The notes below the pieces were generated by a model that saw nothing but the letters and a program-made list of their open reading frames with translations, was not told where the DNA came from and did not search any database. Below, one piece after another: positions 16,081 through 24,656 of a stretch of 57,654 nt of DNA. Within the stretch, counting starts at the first letter, position 1. The number at the start of each line of letters is the position of its first letter. A program made the translations under genes and the position numbers. Location: the NCBI RefSeq assembly GCF_018070325.1, contig NZ_JAGPXY010000038.1, positions 1-57,654 on the forward strand, in the 5' to 3' direction. Origin of the DNA: Micromonospora sp. H61. GTDB taxonomy: Bacteria > Actinomycetota > Actinomycetes > Mycobacteriales > Micromonosporaceae.

Positions 16081-18078
16081 TCAGGACGTCGTGCGGCGTT
16101 GGGCCAGGGCGGCGAAGGCGGTCAGGGACTCGGGGTTGACCAGGGCACCCTTGGCCGCCGCCTGGTCTACCGGGGTGCCGGTGAGGATCTTCTTGACTGG
16201 CACCTCCAGCTTCTTCGCCGAGAGGGTACGGGGCACCGAACGCACCTGGTGGATCTCGTCGGGCACGTGCCGGGGTGAGAGCGCCGTACGCAGTTCACGG
16301 CAGATCTTCGCGCGCATCGGGTCGTCCAGCTCCAGACCCTCGGCCAGCACCACGAAGAGCAGCAGCTCACCGGCGCCGCCCTCGTCGTCCTCCAGGTGCA
16401 CGACGACCGAGTCGAGCACCTCGTCGAGCCCTTCCACCACCGAGTAGAACTCGGCGGTGCCGAGCCGCACCCCACCGCGGTTGAGGGTGGCGTCGGAGCG
16501 GCCGGTGATCACGCAGCCACCCCGCTCGTTGATGGTGATCCAGTCACCGTGCCGCCAGACGCCCGGGTAGACGCCGAAGTACGCCTCCGCGTAGCGGGTG
16601 CCGTCCCTGTCGTTCCAGAAACCCACCGGCATGCTCGGCATCGGTTCGGTGATCACCAGCTCGCCCAGCTCGCCGATGACCGGCGTGCCGTCGGCGGAAC
16701 GGGCCTCGACCTTGGCGCCCAACGCCCGGCAGGCGATCTCACCGGCGTACACCGGCAGCAGCGGCACGCCGCCGACGAAACCGGTGCACACGTCGGTGCC
16801 ACCGGAGAGCGACTGGAGCTGGACGTGGTCGCCGACGGTCTCGTACACCCAGCGGAAGCCCTCGGCGGGCAGCGGCGCACCGGTGGAACCGACGCCGCGC
16901 AGCGCTGACAGGTCGGCGGCCTCCCGGGGAACCAACCCGGCCTTACGGCAGGCCAGCAGGTACGGCGCTGAGGTGCCGAAGTACGTCGTCCCGGTCTCCG
17001 CCGCCAGCCGCCACAGCCCGCCGAGGTCAGGCTCGGCCGGCCGGCCGGGCTCAGCCCGGACCCCCGGGTTGCCGTCGAAGAGCACGATGGCCGCCCCCAC
17101 CGCCGGGCCGGAGACCAGGAAGTTCCACATCATCCAGCCGGTGGTGGTGAACCAGAAGAACCGGTCGGCCGGGCCCAGATCGTGGTGCAGGGCGAGCATC
17201 TTCAGGTGCTCCAGCAGGATGCCGCCGTGACCGTGCACGATCGGCTTCGGCAGCCCGGTGGTGCCCGAGGAGTACAGCACGTAGAGCGGGTGGTCGAACG
17301 GCACCGGCGTGAACGTCAACGGCTCGTCGGTGGGCGCGGCCAGCTCGGCCCAGCCCAGCGCGCCCTCGGGGGCGGGGCCCGTCGGGTCGAGGTAGCTGAT
17401 GCTGACGGTGTGGCGCAGCGACGGCAGGGCGGCCCGGATCGCGGCGACCTCGGCGCGCCGGTCCACCGGCTTGTCGCCGTACCGGTAGCCGTCCACGGCG
17501 ACCAGCACCGTCGGTTCGATCTGCTGCCAACGGTCGGTGACGCTGCGGGTGCCGAACTCGGGCGCGCAGGACGAGAAGATCGCGCCAAGGCTGGCGGTGG
17601 CCAGCAGCAGGACGTACGTCTCGGCGATGTTCGGGGCGTACGCCGCCACCCGGTCACCGGCGGTGACGCCGAGCCGGCGCAGCCCGGCCGACACCCGGCG
17701 GACCTGCTCGCGCAGCTCACCGGCGGTCAATGTGACCGGCGGCCGGGTCTGCCCGTGGGAGATCACCACCGGGTCGTCGTCGGAGCGCCCCGGCATCCGC
17801 AGCACGTTCTCCGCGTAGTTCAGCGTGGCGTCGGGGAACCAACGGGCGCCGGGCATCCGCCGCTCGGCCAGGGTGGCGGTCGGCGGGGTGTGCGCGATCA
17901 CCTCGAAGTGGTCCCAGATCGAGCGCCAGAACCCGTCCAGGTCGGTGGTGGACCAGCGCCACAGCGCGTCGTAGTCGGCGAAGTCCAACCCGCGGTGCTC
18001 CCGCAGCCAGCGCAGGTAGGCACCGATCCGGGACCGCTCACGTACGTCCGCCGGCGGCGTCCACAGCATGTCACCCAC
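16081..18078 (-). CDS. Acetoacetate-CoA ligase (acetoacetyl-CoA synthetase)
   Basis: The enzyme activates acetoacetate with ATP and CoA. The ~665-residue protein belongs to the AMP-binding superfamily: LYVLYSSGTTGLPKPIVHG is the phosphate-binding loop, FWFTTTGWMMWNFLVSG and GGTDVCTGFVGGVP follow, and the C-terminal RTLSAKKLEVPVKKI holds the catalytic lysine. The N-terminal YLRWLREHRGLDFADYDALWRWS and the length are typical of acetoacetyl-CoA rather than acetyl-CoA synthetases. I favour the GTG at 18078 with AGG 8 nt upstream; ATG 18069 is the alternative. Next upstream on the strand is a thioesterase gene, also CoA-related. Confidence 0.88.
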   Translation of the reverse strand: MGDMLWTPPADVRERSRIGAYLRWLREHRGLDFADYDALWRWSTTDLDGFWRSIWDHFEVIAHTPPTATLAERRMPGARWFPDATLNYAENVLRMPGRSDDDPVVISHGQTRPPVTLTAGELREQVRRVSAGLRRLGVTAGDRVAAYAPNIAETYVLLLATASLGAIFSSCAPEFGTRSVTDRWQQIEPTVLVAVDGYRYGDKPVDRRAEVAAIRAALPSLRHTVSISYLDPTGPAPEGALGWAELAAPTDEPLTFTPVPFDHPLYVLYSSGTTGLPKPIVHGHGGILLEHLKMLALHHDLGPADRFFWFTTTGWMMWNFLVSGPAVGAAIVLFDGNPGVRAEPGRPAEPDLGGLWRLAAETGTTYFGTSAPYLLACRKAGLVPREAADLSALRGVGSTGAPLPAEGFRWVYETVGDHVQLQSLSGGTDVCTGFVGGVPLLPVYAGEIACRALGAKVEARSADGTPVIGELGELVITEPMPSMPVGFWNDRDGTRYAEAYFGVYPGVWRHGDWITINERGGCVITGRSDATLNRGGVRLGTAEFYSVVEGLDEVLDSVVVHLEDDEGGAGELLLFVVLAEGLELDDPMRAKICRELRTALSPRHVPDEIHQVRSVPRTLSAKKLEVPVKKILTGTPVDQAAAKGALVNPESLTAFAALAQRRTTS

Positions 18079-18221
18079 TGCTCCACCCTCCCCCTGGCCC
18101 GACACGACACTGTGACTGGGCCGTGGCGCCATCTTGCCCTACCTCGAAGCGCCATTCTGCGCACCGGGTAGGCCAACCGACGCGTGCCCGTCCCACACTC
18201 CAACCCGCCACCTCATGTGGG

Positions 18222-18740
18222 TCAGCCGGCGCGGTGGGCCTGGATGGCACGGCGGCGGGCCAGCCGGTGCGCGCGGCGGATCTCCGCCTCCTTGTACCGG
18301 CGCTCGTCCTCCGCCGTCTCCGGCAGCACCGGGCGGACCGCCCGCGGCGCCCCACCCACGTCCACGCCGACGAACACCAGGTACGCGGTGGCCACCCGGA
18401 CCGGCGCGTCCTCGGCCGAGTCCCACCGTTCGGCCACCACCCGCACGCCCACCTCCATGGACGTCTGGCCGGTCCAGTTCACCTGGGCGTGCGCGTGCAC
18501 CAGGTCGCCGACCCGGACCGCCTCGGAGAAGACGATCTCGTCGATCGCCGCGGTCACCGCGGTCCCGCCGCTGTGTCGGGCGGCAGCGGCCCCGGCCACG
18601 TCGTCGACGAACTTCATCAGAACTCCGCCGTGCACCGTGCCGTAGAGGTTGACGTCCACCGCGGTCATGATCTTGCTGAGAGTGACGCGCGAGTACGACG
18701 TCGGCTTGCCGGTTGGAGCGGCGGAGAGGTGCTCAGTCAT
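18222..18740 (-). CDS. Acyl-CoA thioesterase, hotdog fold (YciA/acyl-CoA hydrolase type)
   Basis: The 172-residue protein has the hotdog-fold signatures of cytosolic acyl-CoA hydrolases: VDVNLYGTVHGGVLMKFVDDVAGAAA with the conserved Asn, His-Gly-Gly and Asp, then DEIVFSEAVRVGDLV and TSMEVGVRVVAE. It would hydrolyse acyl-CoAs to free acids. A basic C-terminal helix (ERRYKEAEIRRAHRLARRR) follows the fold. Its start codon is 23 bp from that of a divergent membrane protein. The TACCGT hexamer 7 nt before the ATG suggests a leaderless mRNA. Confidence 0.88.
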   Translation of the reverse strand: MTEHLSAAPTGKPTSYSRVTLSKIMTAVDVNLYGTVHGGVLMKFVDDVAGAAAARHSGGTAVTAAIDEIVFSEAVRVGDLVHAHAQVNWTGQTSMEVGVRVVAERWDSAEDAPVRVATAYLVFVGVDVGGAPRAVRPVLPETAEDERRYKEAEIRRAHRLARRRAIQAHRAG

Positions 18741-18747
18741 GTCGAAA

Positions 18748-18753
18748 ACGGTA
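18748..18753 (-). promoter_or_regulatory. Putative leaderless -10 (TACCGT) of the thioesterase gene
   Basis: It ends 7 nt before the ATG at 18740 and overlaps by 2 bp the divergent -10 at 18752-18757. Confidence 0.5.
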
Positions 18754-18757
18754 CGGT
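18752..18757 (+). promoter_or_regulatory. Putative leaderless -10 (TACGGT) of the 18764 gene
   Basis: It ends 6 nt before the ATG at 18764. It shares the central TA with the opposing -10. Confidence 0.5.
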
Positions 18758-18763
18758 GCGCGG

Positions 18764-19435
18764 ATGCGACATCTCTGGAGCTTCCTCGCCGGGCTGGTGG
18801 TGGCGCCCATCACCTGGGTGCTGGTCACACTGGGGCAGGACGGGTCGAGCCGGACGGTCGACCGCTGGGTGGAGATCGGCACGTTCAACACCGCCAACCT
18901 GATCGAGCCGGCCGTGTACCTCGGTGTCGGCGGTGTCCTGCTGGGCCTGCTCGGCACGCTGCGCTTCTCACCGCTGGGCCCGTTGGTGGCCGGTGCGCTG
19001 CTGGTCATCCCGTACATCGGGATGTTCGTGGCGCCCTTCTCGGTGCGGGACGCGATCCCGCACGAGTGGAAGGTGTTCGGCGATCCTCTGCCGCTGCGAC
19101 TGCCCGTGGAGAACGGCACGCTCTTCCTGCTCGGCCTGCTGCTGCTGATGGCGACCTTCAGCCAACAGCGTTGGCGGCAGTGGCCGAGCCCGGCGACCGA
19201 ACCGGCCGCGGCACCCACCCCCGCGTCGGACGGAGGCCCCCGCAACGACGACTTCACGTTGACCGACTGGCCGGCCCCCGCGCCCGCGGAGCGCGACACC
19301 GCGCCCCTCACTCTGGGTTACCCGGCGGACTCGACACCGACCGAGCCGCTGCCCCGCCGGGTGGGTGGCGAATCACCCTGGTCCGCCCCACCGCGCGGCC
19401 AACCGCGCCCCGAGGACACCACCGAGATCCGCTGA
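18764..19435 (+). CDS. Hypothetical membrane protein with a disordered tail
   Basis: The 223-residue protein starts MRHLWSFLAGLVVAPITWVL, a first membrane segment. Further hydrophobic segments are AVYLGVGGVLLGLLGTL, GPLVAGALLVIPYIGMFVA and NGTLFLLGLLLLMATF, giving about four transmembrane helices in the first 140 residues. The rest is Pro/Ala/Glu-rich and probably disordered (PAPAERDTAPL, end PEDTTEIR). The TT/TEI end resembles other actinomycete membrane-protein tails of unknown function. A strong bidirectional hairpin follows. No family name is recognised. Confidence 0.7.
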   Translation: MRHLWSFLAGLVVAPITWVLVTLGQDGSSRTVDRWVEIGTFNTANLIEPAVYLGVGGVLLGLLGTLRFSPLGPLVAGALLVIPYIGMFVAPFSVRDAIPHEWKVFGDPLPLRLPVENGTLFLLGLLLLMATFSQQRWRQWPSPATEPAAAPTPASDGGPRNDDFTLTDWPAPAPAERDTAPLTLGYPADSTPTEPLPRRVGGESPWSAPPRGQPRPEDTTEIR

Positions 19436-19440
19436 TCGTC

Positions 19441-19468
19441 GGGGCGGGCCGGTGGACCGGCCCGCCCC
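19441..19468. terminator. Hairpin between convergent genes
   Basis: GGGGCGGGCCGG and CCGGCCCGCCCC (12 bp) with a TGGA loop lie between the stops at 19435 and 19484. Confidence 0.7.
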
Positions 19469-19483
19469 TCCATCTCTTCCGGG

Positions 19484-20776
19484 CTAGTGCAGCGCGACCG
19501 CAAGATCCGGGTCGACGGTGCCGAGGCTGGCGCGGGGAACCACGAGGAGCATGACGATCAGCGCGGCGGCCATGCCGCCCGCGATGACGATCGCCATCGG
19601 TACGCTCCCGGTGCCGAACAGACCGGCCAGTGGCGCCGACACCGCGCCGATGCCGAACTGCACAGCGCCGAGCAGCGCCGCGGCGGTGCCAGCGGCCTCG
19701 CTGTGCCGGCTCATGGCCAGCGCCGGCGCGTTGGGCAGGGCCAGGCCGGCGGCGGCCAGGACCAGCCACAGTGACGCGAGCAGGGTGCCCAGGCCACCGA
19801 CGCCGGTCGCCGCGAACATGACCAGCAGCAGGCCGGCCGCCGTTCCGGCGATCAGGGCGCTGACCAGGATCTGCTGCGGGGTGTAGCGGCGCAGCAGCCG
19901 AACGTTGAACTGGGTGGCCCCGATCAGGCCCACCGCGCCGGCCCCGAAGGCGATGCCGAACTGCTGCTCGTCGAGGCCGTACTCCTGCTGGAGCACGAAC
20001 GACGAACCCGAGACGTACGCGAACAGGGCCGCCATCGCCAGCCCGGCGACCAGCACCAGGCCGACGAACGCCCGGTCGTTGACCAAGCCCCGGTAGTCGC
20101 GCAGCGTGGCGCGCACCCCGCCGTGCCGCCGACGCGCCACCGGAAGGGTCTCCGGGAGCCGGAGAGCGGCCACGACGATCAACAGCGCGCCCAGCACCGC
20201 CAGCGCCGCGAAGACGCCCCGCCAGTCGGTCCAGCTCAGCAGGCCGCTGCCCAGGGTCGGCGCGAGGATGGGCGCCAGGCCCATGACGAGCATCAGCCGG
20301 GAGAAGATCCGGGCGAAGGAGGCCCCGCTGAACAGGTCGCGGACCACTGCCGTCGCGACCACTGTGGCGGCGGCGACGCCGAGCCCCTGGAGTACGCGCA
20401 GCCCACCGAGCACCGCGATGTTGGGTGCGAAGACGCACAGCACGGAGGCCACGATGTGCGCGGCCAACCCGGCCAGCAGCGGCACCCGCCGCCCGACCAC
20501 GTCGGAGAGCGGCCCGATCAGCAACTGGCCCAACGCGAGGCCGACCAGCGTGCCGGTCAGCGTCAACTGCACGGCGGTCTCGGTGGTCTGCAGGCCCGCC
20601 GTGATGGCGGGTAGCGCGGGCAGGTACATGTCGATGGTCAACGGCCCGATCGCGATCAACGCGCCCAGCACGAGGACGATTTGCGCCCGTTGACGGTTGG
20701 TCATCAGGTCGCCGGGCAGCACTTCCTGCGCGACGGCGGAATCGCGTCCGGTCTTCTCCACCAACTGCTTCATCAT
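19484..20776 (-). CDS. Bcr/CflA-type multidrug efflux MFS transporter
   Basis: The ~430-residue protein is a 12-helix drug:proton antiporter of the DHA1 group. Features are IAIGPLTIDMYLPALPAI (the Bcr/CflA start), GLALGQLLIGPLSDVVGRR (cytoplasmic loop 2-3 motif with Asp and Arg), ATVVATAVVRDLF and LAPTLGSGL in helix 5. It is likely to export toxic small molecules across the inner membrane; the substrate is not predictable. The upstream part of the frame (MTPRAAARDDASRRE) is probably untranslated; I place the start at 20776 (MMKQLVEK). It is divergent from the sigma-factor operon. Confidence 0.88.
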   Translation of the reverse strand: MMKQLVEKTGRDSAVAQEVLPGDLMTNRQRAQIVLVLGALIAIGPLTIDMYLPALPAITAGLQTTETAVQLTLTGTLVGLALGQLLIGPLSDVVGRRVPLLAGLAAHIVASVLCVFAPNIAVLGGLRVLQGLGVAAATVVATAVVRDLFSGASFARIFSRLMLVMGLAPILAPTLGSGLLSWTDWRGVFAALAVLGALLIVVAALRLPETLPVARRRHGGVRATLRDYRGLVNDRAFVGLVLVAGLAMAALFAYVSGSSFVLQQEYGLDEQQFGIAFGAGAVGLIGATQFNVRLLRRYTPQQILVSALIAGTAAGLLLVMFAATGVGGLGTLLASLWLVLAAAGLALPNAPALAMSRHSEAAGTAAALLGAVQFGIGAVSAPLAGLFGTGSVPMAIVIAGGMAAALIVMLLVVPRASLGTVDPDLAVALH

Positions 20777-21023
20777 CTCGATCTCTCTGCGGGAGGCGTC
20801 GTCACGAGCGGCGGCGCGGGGCGTCACCGGGACCGCGTGGACGTGGCGGCACGGTGCGGGATGCCCGACGGCGGGCAGCGTGGACGTGACGAGGCAGGGT
20901 CGTGGCGGGGGCGGCCGGGTGGGGCGATGATCCGAGGGTGATCCTCTCGCTCGGCAACACCTCGGCCACGGGTGACGTTCCCGGTGTGTGGGGAGTCACC
21001 CCGCCTCGTCCGCCCGGATTCAA
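20777..21023. other. Divergent intergenic region between the MFS and sigma-factor genes
   Basis: No gene was recognised here. It contains a GGGTGAC...GTCACCC dyad (20970-20976 and 20995-21001) and leads into the CRP-like site at 21024. Promoters for both directions are expected here, but I cannot place them with confidence. Confidence 0.4.
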
Positions 21024-21039
21024 TGTGACCGGGGTCACA
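21024..21039. promoter_or_regulatory. CRP-type palindrome upstream of the ECF sigma operon
   Basis: TGTGACCGGGGTCACA is a perfect 16-bp dyad that matches the CRP/GlxR consensus TGTGA-N6-TCACA exactly. It is centred about 52 bp upstream of the sigma-factor start codon. Confidence 0.6.
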
Positions 21040-21083
21040 TCAGGATCAGAACCGGGGCCGGGGTACGCGTCGTCTTGCCTGGT

Positions 21084-21635
21084 GTGAAACGAAGTGTGGA
21101 CGGGCTCGACGAGGGTGAACTCCTTCGCCGCGTCGCTCGGGGCGACCGGCGTGCGTTCGACGCGCTGTACCGGCGTACCGCCCCGTGGTTGACCGCGCGA
21201 CTGCGCCGGCGCTGCGCCGACGAGGACGTGGTGGCCGAGGTGTTGCAGGAGACGTACCTGGCGGTCTGGCGTTCGGCCGGCAGCCAGGCGCAGTCCTCCA
21301 CCTCCGGCAGCGCGGTGGGCTGGTTGTGGACGATCGCCGCGCACCGGCTGATCGACGCGTTCCGCCACCGGGCCCGACGGGAGCGGGTTCCGTCGGTGCA
21401 GACCTTCGAGACCGTGGCCCCGGCGGCCGAGGACGAGGCGCTGGCCGGCGGGATGGACGCCAACCTGGAGCGTGCCCTGCACGAGCTACCTGCGGAACTC
21501 CGTCAGGTGCTGCGTTCGATGGTCCTCGACGGGCTGACCGCGCGGGAGACCGCACTGCTGCTCGGCATGCCGGAGGGGACCGTGAAGACCCGGGCCCGAC
21601 GAGCCCGAATCGCCCTTCGGGAGGCGCTGTCATGA
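21084..21635 (+). CDS. ECF RNA polymerase sigma factor
   Basis: The 183-residue protein has sigma region 2 (LLRRVARGDRRAFDALYRR, then DVVAEVLQETYLAVWRS) and region 4 (ALHELPAELRQVLRSMVLDG, then ETALLLGMPEGTVKTRARRA). The spacing is that of a minimal ECF sigma factor with no extra C-terminal domain. I take the GTG at 21084 as start; an upstream ATG would run through the CRP-like dyad. Its TGA overlaps the ATG of the next gene, a zinc-finger protein that is the likely anti-sigma factor. The same transcript probably continues into an ABC transporter. Confidence 0.88.
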   Translation: MKRSVDGLDEGELLRRVARGDRRAFDALYRRTAPWLTARLRRRCADEDVVAEVLQETYLAVWRSAGSQAQSSTSGSAVGWLWTIAAHRLIDAFRHRARRERVPSVQTFETVAPAAEDEALAGGMDANLERALHELPAELRQVLRSMVLDGLTARETALLLGMPEGTVKTRARRARIALREALS

Positions 21636-22435
21636 CCACTCACCCGACTCCCACCCTCATCTCCCAGTACGCCTCCGGTGCTGCCGGCGTCGACGACACG
21701 ACCATCTGGGCGGTCGAGGCGCACCTGGAGACCTGCGCCGCCTGCCGAGCGGTGCTCACGGACGCCGTCGACCCGGGCACCCGGGACCTGCTGGACCGGG
21801 TGGCCGACGGAATCGCCACCGGAATCGCCACCGGCCCGGGCCCGGTACGCCGTCGCCGGCTGCTGCGCACGGGTGTCGCCGCCCGGGTGCTGCCCTGGCT
21901 GGTCACCGCCACCGGATTGATGCTGGCCGCGGCCCTGTTCGAGTGGACGTTCAACAGCCTGCCGTCGCTGGTGCTGCTCATCGCGCCGGTGGCGCCGCTG
22001 CTGCCGGTGGCCGCGGTCTGGAGCCGGCGCCTCGACCCGGCCTGGGAACTGACGGCCACCATGCCCCGCACCGGCCTGCCGCTGCTGATGCGCCGCACGT
22101 TGGGGGTGCTGTCGGCGGTCATACCGGTGCTGGCGGTGGCGGGCTGGGTCACCGGTCACTCCCCCGGCCTCTGGTTGCTGCCCGCCCTGGGGTTCACCGC
22201 CGGCGCGTTGGCGCTGGGCACTGTGGTGGGGGTCGACCGCGCCGCACTCGCGTTGACCGTCGCCTGGTCCGCCGGTGTGGTCGGGCCGAGCCTCGCCGAC
22301 GGGCAACTTCCGACGGTCCTCACCGGCGGCAGCCTGCCGGGATGGGCGCTCGCCACAGTGGCGTTGACGGCCGTCGTACTCGTTCGGGCGTGGCGACGGC
22401 CGCACGAACCGCACCAGAACCTTCTGCACCGATGA
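21632..22435 (+). CDS. Putative anti-sigma factor (zf-HC2 type) with membrane segments
   Basis: The ATG at 21632 overlaps the sigma-factor stop (ATGA). The 267-residue protein has the zinc-binding anti-sigma motif HLETCAAC (H31, C35, C38) near its N-terminus. About six hydrophobic segments follow from residue ~85 on (for example VLPWLVTATGLMLAAALF, SLVLLIAPVAPLLPVAAVW). The zf-HC2 motif plus coupling to the ECF gene indicates a membrane-bound anti-sigma factor that holds the sigma factor until a signal releases it. A short GIATGIATG repeat occurs near residue 60. The C-terminal membrane domain may sense or act together with the ABC transporter. Confidence 0.75.
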   Translation: MTTHPTPTLISQYASGAAGVDDTTIWAVEAHLETCAACRAVLTDAVDPGTRDLLDRVADGIATGIATGPGPVRRRRLLRTGVAARVLPWLVTATGLMLAAALFEWTFNSLPSLVLLIAPVAPLLPVAAVWSRRLDPAWELTATMPRTGLPLLMRRTLGVLSAVIPVLAVAGWVTGHSPGLWLLPALGFTAGALALGTVVGVDRAALALTVAWSAGVVGPSLADGQLPTVLTGGSLPGWALATVALTAVVLVRAWRRPHEPHQNLLHR

Positions 22436-22470
22436 CGACATCGAGCCACTGCCGAATGGGAGAGATCATG

Positions 22471-23271
22471 ATGCGTACGGTCAGCGTGGCCGAGACCGCC
22501 CCGTCCACCTACGCGTGGGCGGTGCACGCCGAGAAGTTGCAGGTCCGGGCCGGCCGACACCTCGCGGTCAACGAACTCGACCTGAGGCTGGGCACCGGTG
22601 TGCACGGGCTGCTCGGCCCCAACGGCGCCGGAAAGACGACGTTGATGCGAGCCCTGGCCACTGTGCTGAAGCCGGCCGGTGGGCGGCTGACCCTGCTCGG
22701 CGGCGAGGTCACCGGCAACGCCGACCTCCGCCAGGTACGCCGCGGCCTCGGCTACCTGCCGCAGCACTTCGGCTTCTACCCGCGCTTCACCGTCCGGGAG
22801 TTCGTCGAGTACATCGCCTGGCTCAAGGAGATGCCGAAGGCCGTCATCCCTGGTGCGGTGCAGCGGGCCGTCGAACGGGTGGGTCTGGCGGACCGCGCCG
22901 ACTCCCGGATGAAGACGCTGTCCGGCGGGATGCTGCGCCGCGCCGGCATCGCCCAGGCGATCGTCAACGACCCGGCGGTGCTGCTGCTCGACGAGCCGAC
23001 GGTCGGCCTGGACCCGGAGCAGCGCCTCGACTTCCGCGAACTGCTGCGAGAGATCGGCCTGGACAGCTGCGTACTCGTCTCCACCCACCTGGTTGAGGAC
23101 GTCGCGGTGGCCTGCTCCGACGTGGTGCTGATCAGTGAGGGCAGGTTGGTGTGGCAGGGCACCACCGGGCAACTGACCGAACAGGGTGGGGCCGGCGACG
23201 CCGGTGACAGCGCCACCGAACGCGGCTACTCGTCGGTGCTACGCGCCTACCGTGGGCGGGTGTCGGCATGA
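22471..23271 (+). CDS. ABC transporter ATP-binding protein
   Basis: I choose the ATG at 22471 (MRTVSVAETA), 6 nt behind GGGAGAG; the ATG just before it (22468) is equally in frame. The ~266-residue protein has Walker A GPNGAGKT (about 49-57), a Q-loop YLPQHFGFYPRFTV, the signature LSGGMLRRAGIAQA, Walker B VLLLDEPTVGLD and the H-loop STH. This is the type of ATPase found in exporters or regulators with separate membrane subunits. Those are the next two genes, joined by overlapping start/stop codons. Confidence 0.9.
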   Translation: MRTVSVAETAPSTYAWAVHAEKLQVRAGRHLAVNELDLRLGTGVHGLLGPNGAGKTTLMRALATVLKPAGGRLTLLGGEVTGNADLRQVRRGLGYLPQHFGFYPRFTVREFVEYIAWLKEMPKAVIPGAVQRAVERVGLADRADSRMKTLSGGMLRRAGIAQAIVNDPAVLLLDEPTVGLDPEQRLDFRELLREIGLDSCVLVSTHLVEDVAVACSDVVLISEGRLVWQGTTGQLTEQGGAGDAGDSATERGYSSVLRAYRGRVSA

Positions 23272-24656
23272 CGGGACGCATCCTCCGCATCGAACTGCGC
23301 CGCTCGGCGGCGCTGGGCACCGCCCTGTTGATACTGGTGAGCGGTGCGGCGTTGCTGCTGTCGTCCACCCAGTTCTTCGCGGGACGGTGGATGCAGCTGG
23401 CGGTGACGGCCCGGTCGCTGCTGATGGTGCTGCTGCCGCTCGCGCTGGCCGGTGGGGCGTGGATGGGCCGGCGCGACGCGCGCCACCGGGTCAACGAGTT
23501 GTTCGCCAGCACCGTCCGGCCGCGGTGGCAGCGCGTCGTCCCGACCGCCGGCGCTCTCGCGGTCTCGGTGGTGACCGCGTACCTCCTGGTGTTTCTCATC
23601 GCGGCCGGATGGGTGGTGCCGACGTCGAACTACTTCCCGAGCGCGACGATCGTCGTCCTCGCGGTCGGCGTTCCGGCGCTGATCGCCGCGGGTTGGCTGG
23701 GCATGGCCGCCGGCCGGGCCGTGCCCCGGGTGATCACCGCGCCGGTACTCGCCGTGGTCGGCTTCGTCCTGGTGGGGTTGGTGCCGGAGTTGGCCATGTC
23801 GCCCGCCATGGGCACGGATCTCGCGCAGTTCCGCCCGGAACCGGCGGCGGTGCTGCTCGTGCCGGCGATCACCGGCCTGGACGACTTCCAGACGATCGCG
23901 ACGCGGGTCAGCCTGCTCCAGGCGCTGTGGCTGGTGTCCCTCGCCGCGACCGGCCTGCTGCTGCTCGGCGCGGTCCGTCGCCGCGCGATCGCGTTCGCCG
24001 TGCTCCCGGCGCTGCTCGGGGTCGCGGTCGCCGTACCGCTCCTGCCCGTCGGCGGAGCCCGCGGGGCGGCGGTCGTCGACCCGGTCGCCATCGAGCTGGT
24101 CTGCGACAACGACGGCCCACAGGTCTGCGTGACGCGGGCACACGCCGGGCTGCTGCCCGCCGTCGTCGGCCCCGCCCGCCAGGCGCTCGACATGATGGCG
24201 GCGAAGCTGCCCAACGCACCGGTCCGCGCGGTGGAGACCCAACAGGTCACCTACTGGGCGCGGCTGGACCCGGACATCGCACCGGCCCGGCACTCCGCCG
24301 ACACGATCGTCTTCGACACCCCCACCATCGACCGCGTCGGCCGCGCCGACCTGTCCGGCGACTACTTCCTGCCGTCCCTGCTGGAGGCCGCCTGGCAGCA
24401 GGAGTGCGGCGAACAGTCGATCCGGGGCGACGTGTACCGGGCCCGGATGGTCGCCGCCGCCTGGCTGACCGGTCGACCACCGGTCCCGCAGACCGGATGG
24501 GCACCCGAGGAGATGGCGCTGCTGAGGAGCGCGTACCAGGCGCTGGTGAGCCTGCCGGAGGCCGAGCAACGACGGCGGATGGCAGCGGTACGCGAGGGCG
24601 TACTGGCCTGCCGGGACGACGAGCTGGTGGCGATCCTGCCGGGGGATCAGCCGTGA
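23268..24656 (+). CDS. ABC transporter membrane subunit (putative)
   Basis: ATGA overlaps the ATPase stop. The 462-residue protein has about six transmembrane segments in its first ~250 residues (ALGTALLILVSGAALLL, LLMVLLPLALAGGAW, VSVVTAYLLVFLIAAGWVV, further ones to ~260). A large extracytoplasmic or cytoplasmic C-terminal domain follows, with two cysteines (CDNDGPQVC) and RAHAGLLPAVVGPARQALD. No known exporter-specific motif is recognised. Its place between the ATPase and another membrane gene indicates a permease component. Substrate unknown. Confidence 0.75.
   Translation: MTGRILRIELRRSAALGTALLILVSGAALLLSSTQFFAGRWMQLAVTARSLLMVLLPLALAGGAWMGRRDARHRVNELFASTVRPRWQRVVPTAGALAVSVVTAYLLVFLIAAGWVVPTSNYFPSATIVVLAVGVPALIAAGWLGMAAGRAVPRVITAPVLAVVGFVLVGLVPELAMSPAMGTDLAQFRPEPAAVLLVPAITGLDDFQTIATRVSLLQALWLVSLAATGLLLLGAVRRRAIAFAVLPALLGVAVAVPLLPVGGARGAAVVDPVAIELVCDNDGPQVCVTRAHAGLLPAVVGPARQALDMMAAKLPNAPVRAVETQQVTYWARLDPDIAPARHSADTIVFDTPTIDRVGRADLSGDYFLPSLLEAAWQQECGEQSIRGDVYRARMVAAAWLTGRPPVPQTGWAPEEMALLRSAYQALVSLPEAEQRRRMAAVREGVLACRDDELVAILPGDQP

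Noticed and set aside
21809..21836. Short tandem duplication in the anti-sigma gene
   Set aside because: A 12-bp unit repeated twice, in frame (GIATGIATG). It looks like ordinary slippage, with no sign of function.
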